DNA from: Legionella_C sp963803545
Lineage (GTDB): Bacteria; Pseudomonadota; Gammaproteobacteria; Legionellales; Legionellaceae
NCBI GenBank assembly: GCA_963803545.1
Contig: CAWDMX010000002.1
Coordinates: forward strand, 8,105 to 72,104
Length of the DNA stretch: 64,000 nt
Direction: 5' to 3'
The position numbers and the translations under genes were made by a program. Below the pieces are notes generated by a model. It had not been told where the DNA came from and made no database searches. It saw only the letters and a program-made list of their open reading frames with translations. Below, piece by piece: positions 54,944-64,000 of the stretch. The number at the start of each line of letters is the position of its first letter. The stretch's first letter is position 1.

Positions 54944-56198
54944 GGAACTTTCTAGAAAGCAATTATTAATTGGCTTACTAGTTTGTGCGATAGGAGGTTT
55001 TTTTTATTGCTATGAATTTGTATTGCGGATAATTCCCGGCGCTTTACAAAGTGAATTAAGTGCGGCATTTGGCCATATTTCAGCAACTACATTTGGCCAA
55101 CTGTCTGCTTTTTATTACTTTGCATATTCTCCCATGCAAATGCCGGTTGGCATGTTGATGGACCGCTTCGGGCCACGACGGTTACTGACCTTTGCGTGCT
55201 TATGTTGTGCGTTGGGTTCGTGGATGTTCACCGATATAACGTCAATAGTTGTGGCGGGAGCAGGGCGGTTTTTAGTAGGCTTTGGTTCCTCTTTTGCTTT
55301 TGTAGGGGTGTTATCGCTTACTACACGCTGGCTGCCAAAACGTTTTTTTTCACTTGTCGCCGGCCTGATAACAACGCTTGGCATGCTTGGTGTGGTGTAT
55401 GGTGAAGTAAAAATTACGAAAGTTGCTTTCACCATGGGCTGGCAACATGTTTTATGGTTAATGGTTGTGATTGGCGTGGTTTTAACGCTTGTTATTTTTT
55501 TAGTTTTAAGAGACAGCCCTAAAGGTTACGTGGCAAGCGTACAACCTTTGCCTAAATTTTTTGCGGATGTGTGGAAAGTGTTGTCTTCACCGCAAGTTTG
55601 GCTCATTGGATTTGTAGGCGCGTGTTTATATACTTCTTTATCAGTATTTGGTGAGCTGTGGGGAAAAGCCTATTTAGAGCAAGCCCACCATCTAACGAAG
55701 CTTGAAGCTTCGAGAACAGTATCCGCAATGTTTTTAGGTTGGGCGGTAGGTGCTCCGATTGCCGGATTTTTCTCTGACTACAGTGGTAGACGTGTGTTAC
55801 CACTGGTTGTAGGCGCAATTATGGCGTTAATCTGCATTAGTTTAGTTTTATATTACCCACATTTATCCTATCTAAGTTTAAACGTTTTGTTGTTTTTCTA
55901 TGGTGTGTTTAGCGCAACTGAAATCATTGTTTTTATAATGGCTAAAGAAAATAGTGGCGCGCAATTATCAGGAACTGTTTTTGCTGCAGTTAATATGATT
56001 GTAACCATGGGTGGTGTTATATTCCAACCGCTTGTTGGTAAACTGTTAGACTCTTTTGGTGATAGTGTATTGGTTAATAGTGAGCACATCTACAGCGTGG
56101 TAGACTACCAACTAGCTTTATCCATACTCCCTATTTCATTATTGCTAGTCACAATCTTAGCCTTTTTCATGAAAGACTTTCGCTCAACGGTTCTTTGA
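54924..56198 (+). CDS. MFS transporter, copy 2
   Basis: 424 residues, twelve predicted helices, MFS motif GMLMDRFGPRRLLTFAC. Clearly paralogous to the gene before it, with which it overlaps and is translationally coupled. Substrate unknown; in related intracellular bacteria many such carriers take up host nutrients, but nothing here identifies one. The 3' end faces lpxC. Confidence 0.88.
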   Translation: MQTQTTEELSRKQLLIGLLVCAIGGFFYCYEFVLRIIPGALQSELSAAFGHISATTFGQLSAFYYFAYSPMQMPVGMLMDRFGPRRLLTFACLCCALGSWMFTDITSIVVAGAGRFLVGFGSSFAFVGVLSLTTRWLPKRFFSLVAGLITTLGMLGVVYGEVKITKVAFTMGWQHVLWLMVVIGVVLTLVIFLVLRDSPKGYVASVQPLPKFFADVWKVLSSPQVWLIGFVGACLYTSLSVFGELWGKAYLEQAHHLTKLEASRTVSAMFLGWAVGAPIAGFFSDYSGRRVLPLVVGAIMALICISLVLYYPHLSYLSLNVLLFFYGVFSATEIIVFIMAKENSGAQLSGTVFAAVNMIVTMGGVIFQPLVGKLLDSFGDSVLVNSEHIYSVVDYQLALSILPISLLLVTILAFFMKDFRSTVL

Positions 56199-56296
56199 TA
56201 AACTGCTGTCGCAATGAAGTTGGGGAGAGAGTGATATTTAGAGAGCTAAATTTTCCAGTGAATAATGAGGCAAGGGAAATTCTTCCCGTTATATTA

Positions 56297-57160
56297 TTAG
56301 CAATGATGCGAATATTCCCAAGCATCAGTTTGCTCCATTAATTTACGCAGTAATAGATTATTTAAATGATGACCTGATTTATATCCTTCGAAACTACCAA
56401 TTATCCCGGCGTTAAGTAAATTAAAATCTCCTATCACGTCTAGAATTTTATGAAAAACAAACTCACCGTCATGCCGTAATCCCTCTTTATTTAAAATTTG
56501 AGTGTCATCAACAACAATCGCATTTTCCAGGCTACCACCCTTTGCAAGTTCACGTGTACGCAAGTATTCATAATCGGATAAAAACCCAAAAGTACGGGCG
56601 TCACTAATGGAGTCGACATAAGAATCACTAGCAAAATCAAAGGTAGCTGTTTGGAGTTTGTCGACGAATACAGGGTGTTTAAAATCAATAGTAAATGAAA
56701 TTTTATAGCCATCATAGGGCTTAAGCTCTACGTATTTATCGGTGTCCTCAACACGAAGAGTTTTCAAAATTTTGATAAATACTTTTGGAGCGTCTTGTTC
56801 ACAGATACCCGCAGACTGTAGTAATTCAACAAAAGGTCGGGAGCTTCCATCCATAATAGGAATTTCGGCTGCATCAACTTCTATTGTCGCATTGTCAATA
56901 TTTAATCCAGCTAGTGCTGATAGCAGATGCTCAACTGTGGCTATATGCGCGCTATTGAATTTAAGACAGGTGCATAAGGTTGTATCAAAAACATGCTTAT
57001 AAAAAGCAGGTATTTCTATGGGTGGATTTAAATCAACTCGTCGAAAAACAATTCCGGAATTAATAGGCGCGGGCAAGACACGCAGGTGCACCTGCTCTCC
57101 TGAGTGCAATCCAATACCAGTTGTTGCAATAATTGATGAAATGGTTTTTTGATATATCAT
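56297..57160 (-). CDS. lpxC: UDP-3-O-acyl-N-acetylglucosamine deacetylase
   Basis: About 287 residues. First committed step of lipid A synthesis, zinc-dependent. Visible: TTGIGLHSGE, TVEHLLSALAGLNIDN with the zinc His, EIPIMDGSSRPF, and HKILDVIGDF with the other zinc ligands, then KSGHHLNN. I start at MIYQKT (57160), which aligns with other LpxC proteins; an upstream ATG adds 26 residues without family character. The gene stands apart from the usual ftsZ-lpxC cluster. It implies an outer membrane with lipid A. Confidence 0.95.
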   Translation of the reverse strand: MIYQKTISSIIATTGIGLHSGEQVHLRVLPAPINSGIVFRRVDLNPPIEIPAFYKHVFDTTLCTCLKFNSAHIATVEHLLSALAGLNIDNATIEVDAAEIPIMDGSSRPFVELLQSAGICEQDAPKVFIKILKTLRVEDTDKYVELKPYDGYKISFTIDFKHPVFVDKLQTATFDFASDSYVDSISDARTFGFLSDYEYLRTRELAKGGSLENAIVVDDTQILNKEGLRHDGEFVFHKILDVIGDFNLLNAGIIGSFEGYKSGHHLNNLLLRKLMEQTDAWEYSHHC

Positions 57161-57395
57161 TAAAGGGTTCCATTCTTGGAGTAGAAGATGATGTGAGTTC
57201 TTAAGTGGCACGACTATACTGCATCTAATAGTATACAATCAATACGATAATGGGCTTCTTAGTTAAGAGAAATCATTATTTTTTGGTGAAGCAGATTATA
57301 GAAAATTTTAAAATGTTGTATACTTTTTACATTATTTATTTTTAGCGTAATCAAAAATTGAGTAATATCAACATTATCCTTAATTTATTTTCATT

Positions 57396-58607
57396 ATGAG
57401 TCAAGATCGCTATCTACCGTGGTTTAATTGGGCTGTAACAACTTTATTTGTTCTTTTTCAATTTTTTCTCCAAGCTGCTGCTGGATTAATGGCTCATTTT
57501 TGGCAGATTGAATTTAAATTAATGCCTTCCGAAGTTGGATATTTAACGGCAGCATTTTACTTTTCTTATGTAATTATGCAAATTCCAGTTGGGTTAGCCT
57601 ACGATAATTTTGGTCCCAAACGTATTTTGAGTTTTGCCTCACTAACGCTCTGCTTTGGAATTGTATGCCTGGCACTCAGTCAAAATTATTGGCAGGCAAT
57701 GCTCGGTAGATTATTAATGGGGGTAGGAAGCTCATTTGGTTTTATAGGGATGCTCTACGTCACAGCCTCTTGGTTTTCACCAAAGCGATTCGGTATTTTA
57801 ATTGGGCTTTCAGAAACCTTAGCAATGTTGGGTGTTTCGATAGCGGAAATAGGTATGGCCTGGATAGTTAGTCATTACGGTTGGCGAATTATGATGGCTG
57901 TTGGCGCCGCAGTTATGTTTTTAATCAGCCTCTTTATAATTGGGTTTATCAAAGATAGACTTCCCGTTATACCTATAAAAAGGGCTAAGATTCCTGTTTT
58001 CAATACCGTTAAACAGCTAATTTCCTTGCCAATTATTTGGGTTGCCGGTTTGTATGGGTTTGCAATGTTTTCAATCATTAACGTATTTGTTGCGTTGTGG
58101 GGTATTCCATTCTTTCGCAATCAATATGTTGGTTTATCACTACACGATGTCAGCTTATTAATGTCTATGGTGTTTTTAGGGACAGCTATTGGCGCGCCGT
58201 TTAACGGGTGGTTAATCAATTATATGCAGAAAAGGCAGCTGATAATGAAATTATTTTCGGTACTTACTGCGCTGCTTCTTGCGCTAATTTTATACGTGCC
58301 TAAGTTAACATTCCTGTATTTGATTGTTTTACTGTTCTTAATTGGATTTTGTTCTTCAAGCTATATACAAGTGTTTGCAATTGTTAAAGAGAATGTCGAT
58401 GCAGGTTTGCAAGCCACCGCACTAGCTACAACCAACATGATCTTAATGGCAAGTGCTCCCTTACTGCAGCCCTTAATTGGCCTACTATTAGAACTGCACT
58501 ACTCCTACGCTGTAAGTCTGTCTTTACTAGAGATAAACATTGCTGTTGCAATACTTCTGTCCTTCTACTTGCCTGAGTCACAAAATCCAGATGTAAATAA
58601 AATATAA
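57396..58607 (+). CDS. MFS transporter, copy 3
   Basis: 403 residues, twelve predicted helices. Motif GLAYDNFGPKRILSFAS and SGR-like LGRLLMGVGSSFGFIGMLY resemble the two MFS genes at 53642-56198, so it belongs to the same subfamily but is more diverged. Substrate unknown. A weak ribosome binding site precedes the ATG. It is followed by the rRNA promoter. Confidence 0.87.
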   Translation: MSQDRYLPWFNWAVTTLFVLFQFFLQAAAGLMAHFWQIEFKLMPSEVGYLTAAFYFSYVIMQIPVGLAYDNFGPKRILSFASLTLCFGIVCLALSQNYWQAMLGRLLMGVGSSFGFIGMLYVTASWFSPKRFGILIGLSETLAMLGVSIAEIGMAWIVSHYGWRIMMAVGAAVMFLISLFIIGFIKDRLPVIPIKRAKIPVFNTVKQLISLPIIWVAGLYGFAMFSIINVFVALWGIPFFRNQYVGLSLHDVSLLMSMVFLGTAIGAPFNGWLINYMQKRQLIMKLFSVLTALLLALILYVPKLTFLYLIVLLFLIGFCSSSYIQVFAIVKENVDAGLQATALATTNMILMASAPLLQPLIGLLLELHYSYAVSLSLLEINIAVAILLSFYLPESQNPDVNKI

Positions 58608-58625
58608 AATAAAGTCAGAAAGGAG

Positions 58626-58653
58626 TTGACATAGGAATAGGAATGAGTAGAAT
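58626..58653 (+). promoter_or_regulatory. rRNA operon promoter TTGACA-16-TAGAAT
   Basis: Consensus -35 TTGACA at 58626-58631, a 16-nt spacer, and TAGAAT at 58648-58653, followed by a GC-containing start region (ACGCATCACGCCG) of the kind expected for stringently controlled rRNA promoters. About 120 nt of leader follow before 16S. Confidence 0.75.
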
Positions 58654-58697
58654 ACGCATCACGCCGACGGGGCGACATTCATTAAGAACCTGAGAAG

Positions 58698-58716
58698 ACA
58701 AACTGTGTGGGCGCTC
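58698..58716 (+). other. 5' arm of the 16S precursor processing stem
   Basis: The 19 nt at 58698-58716 are perfectly complementary to 60348-60366, just past the 3' end of 16S. This forms the long-range stem around the 16S precursor that RNase III cuts. Confidence 0.8.
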
Positions 58717-58780
58717 TGCGAAGGGCGAACAAGTATAGAAGTAGAAAGCAAAACCAGAGAAAGACTGGTGCTAGAGAATT

Positions 58781-60325
<1,545 letters not shown>

Positions 60326-60347
60326 ATGAAGTGAAAGCCTTATTGCC

Positions 60348-60366
60348 GAGCGCCCACACAGTTTGT
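60348..60366 (+). other. 3' arm of the 16S precursor processing stem
   Basis: Perfect 19-nt complement of 58698-58716 (contains GAGCGCCCACACAG). Lies 22 nt after the mature 16S end. Confidence 0.8.
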
Positions 60367-60467
60367 TTTCAAATAAGAAACGAGATATTGCGCAACCCAA
60401 GTTAAGCCTAGGGTATGTAAAATGAATTATTTGAATGTTCATTTTCTAATATTTGCTGCAAAAAATT

Positions 60468-60544
<77 letters not shown>

Positions 60545-60759
60545 ATTACTCGTTTCAGGATTGTTTAGATATAAAGTAGTTGAAAAGCTGTTTTATATCT
60601 GGATTATCCAGGTGTTCATTAAAAATTAGGTAAAGAAAGAAGAGGAAACGAAGCGAATTAGTAACTCACTTGTCAATTTCCTTAATTTGAAGGACAGCAG
60701 GATTTTTTTAGCCGTTGTTTACGGCGAATAAAAATGAGATGCTGTGTCACGATAATTGA

Positions 60760-63668
<2,909 letters not shown>

Positions 63669-63800
63669 TGAGTTATTGTGCAGGAATATGAAGTGAGTGC
63701 TTGCAAGAGCAACTAATGAGTGTATTTCTTCTTCTTTTTTTACCGCGTAGGGCGGCTGTTTTTTCTTAATAGGAAGGATGTCCGTACTACGATACCAGTT

Positions 63801-63919
63801 TTCCTGGCGACATTAGCGGTTTGGAACCACCTGAATCCATCTCGAACTCAGAAGTGAAACATTCCAGCGCCGATGATAGTGTGGGGTCTCCCCATGTGAA
63901 AGTAGGTCATTGCCAGGGT
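63801..63919 (+). rRNA. rrf: 5S ribosomal RNA
   Basis: About 119 nt. The 5' CCTGGC and 3' GCCAGG form helix I; CGAACTCAGAAGTGAAAC and GTGTGGGGTCTCCCCATG are conserved 5S blocks. The exact ends are uncertain by one or two bases. Confidence 0.96.
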
Positions 63920-63927
63920 TTTATTCT

Positions 63928-63966
63928 AAAAAGCGACTATAGTCATTATAGTCGCTTTTTTTTTAC
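63928..63966 (+). terminator. rRNA operon terminator
   Basis: Perfect 9-bp stem GCGACTATA (63933-63941) with TATAGTCGC (63947-63955), 5-nt loop, A-run before and a T-run after. Ends the rRNA transcript. Confidence 0.9.
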
Positions 63967-64000
63967 TTTTTTTACGTTAGATAGCAGTTAGTTTTTTGGT

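Overview
The window is chromosomal DNA from a gammaproteobacterium of the order Legionellales, most likely a Coxiella/Rickettsiella/Aquicella-type intracellular lineage. It carries two large blocks of the Dot/Icm (type IVB) secretion system in the gene order known from Legionella and Coxiella. It is moderately AT-rich by eye, uses TTG/GTG starts often, and encodes housekeeping proteins of gammaproteobacterial type. No mobile element, prophage or CRISPR array was seen.

Layout. 1-5516 (minus): 5' end of proS, then an operon pcm-tolC-ttcA and a SulP transporter fused to a carbonic anhydrase. 5728-10277 (plus): kbl-tdh threonine degradation, ettA, and an L,D-transpeptidase lipoprotein. 10651-15001 (minus): an RND efflux pump with its adaptor; the TolC homologue is a plausible partner. 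15342-20463 (plus): BON lipoprotein, glyA, nrdR, nusB, thiL, pgpA and an AI-2E-family permease. The riboflavin genes usually found between nrdR and nusB are absent. 20645-31353 (plus): Dot/Icm block 1, icmN-M-L-K-E-G-C-D-J-B (dotK-J-I-H-G-F-E-P-N-O). 31424-35126 (minus): icmF and icmH/dotU, converging on block 1. 35571-42300: AhpC/AhpD peroxidase pair, sodC, a cold-shock-type DEAD-box helicase, comM, ubiK, an EVE-domain protein and 5-formyl-THF cyclo-ligase. 42435-47951 (plus): a 56-residue unknown gene and Dot/Icm block 2, icmT-icmS-(IcmR-position gene)-icmQ-icmP-icmO. 47960-58607: a periplasmic solute-binding protein, rimO with two tandem exonuclease III genes, rpmE, malic enzyme, three related MFS transporters and lpxC. 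58626-63964: a complete rRNA operon (16S, tRNA-Ile(GAT), 23S, 5S) with promoter, a 16S processing stem and a terminator.

How the genes fit together. The two Dot/Icm blocks supply core-complex proteins (DotG, DotH, DotF), inner-membrane parts, the ATPase DotO, the coupling complex (DotL, DotM, DotN, IcmS) and the IcmF/DotU stabilisers. dotA, dotB, dotC, dotD, icmV, icmW and icmX are not in the window and must lie elsewhere if the system is complete.

The most interesting signals lie at 42375-43790. Two near-consensus PmrA-type boxes (TTAAT half-sites 11 bp apart), each exactly 7 bp upstream of a -10-like hexamer, precede the 56-codon unknown gene and the gene occupying the icmR position. The latter encodes a short protein I cannot match to IcmR, a strong candidate for a lineage-specific functional homologue of IcmR (FIR). 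A perfect 13-bp hairpin separates it from icmQ.
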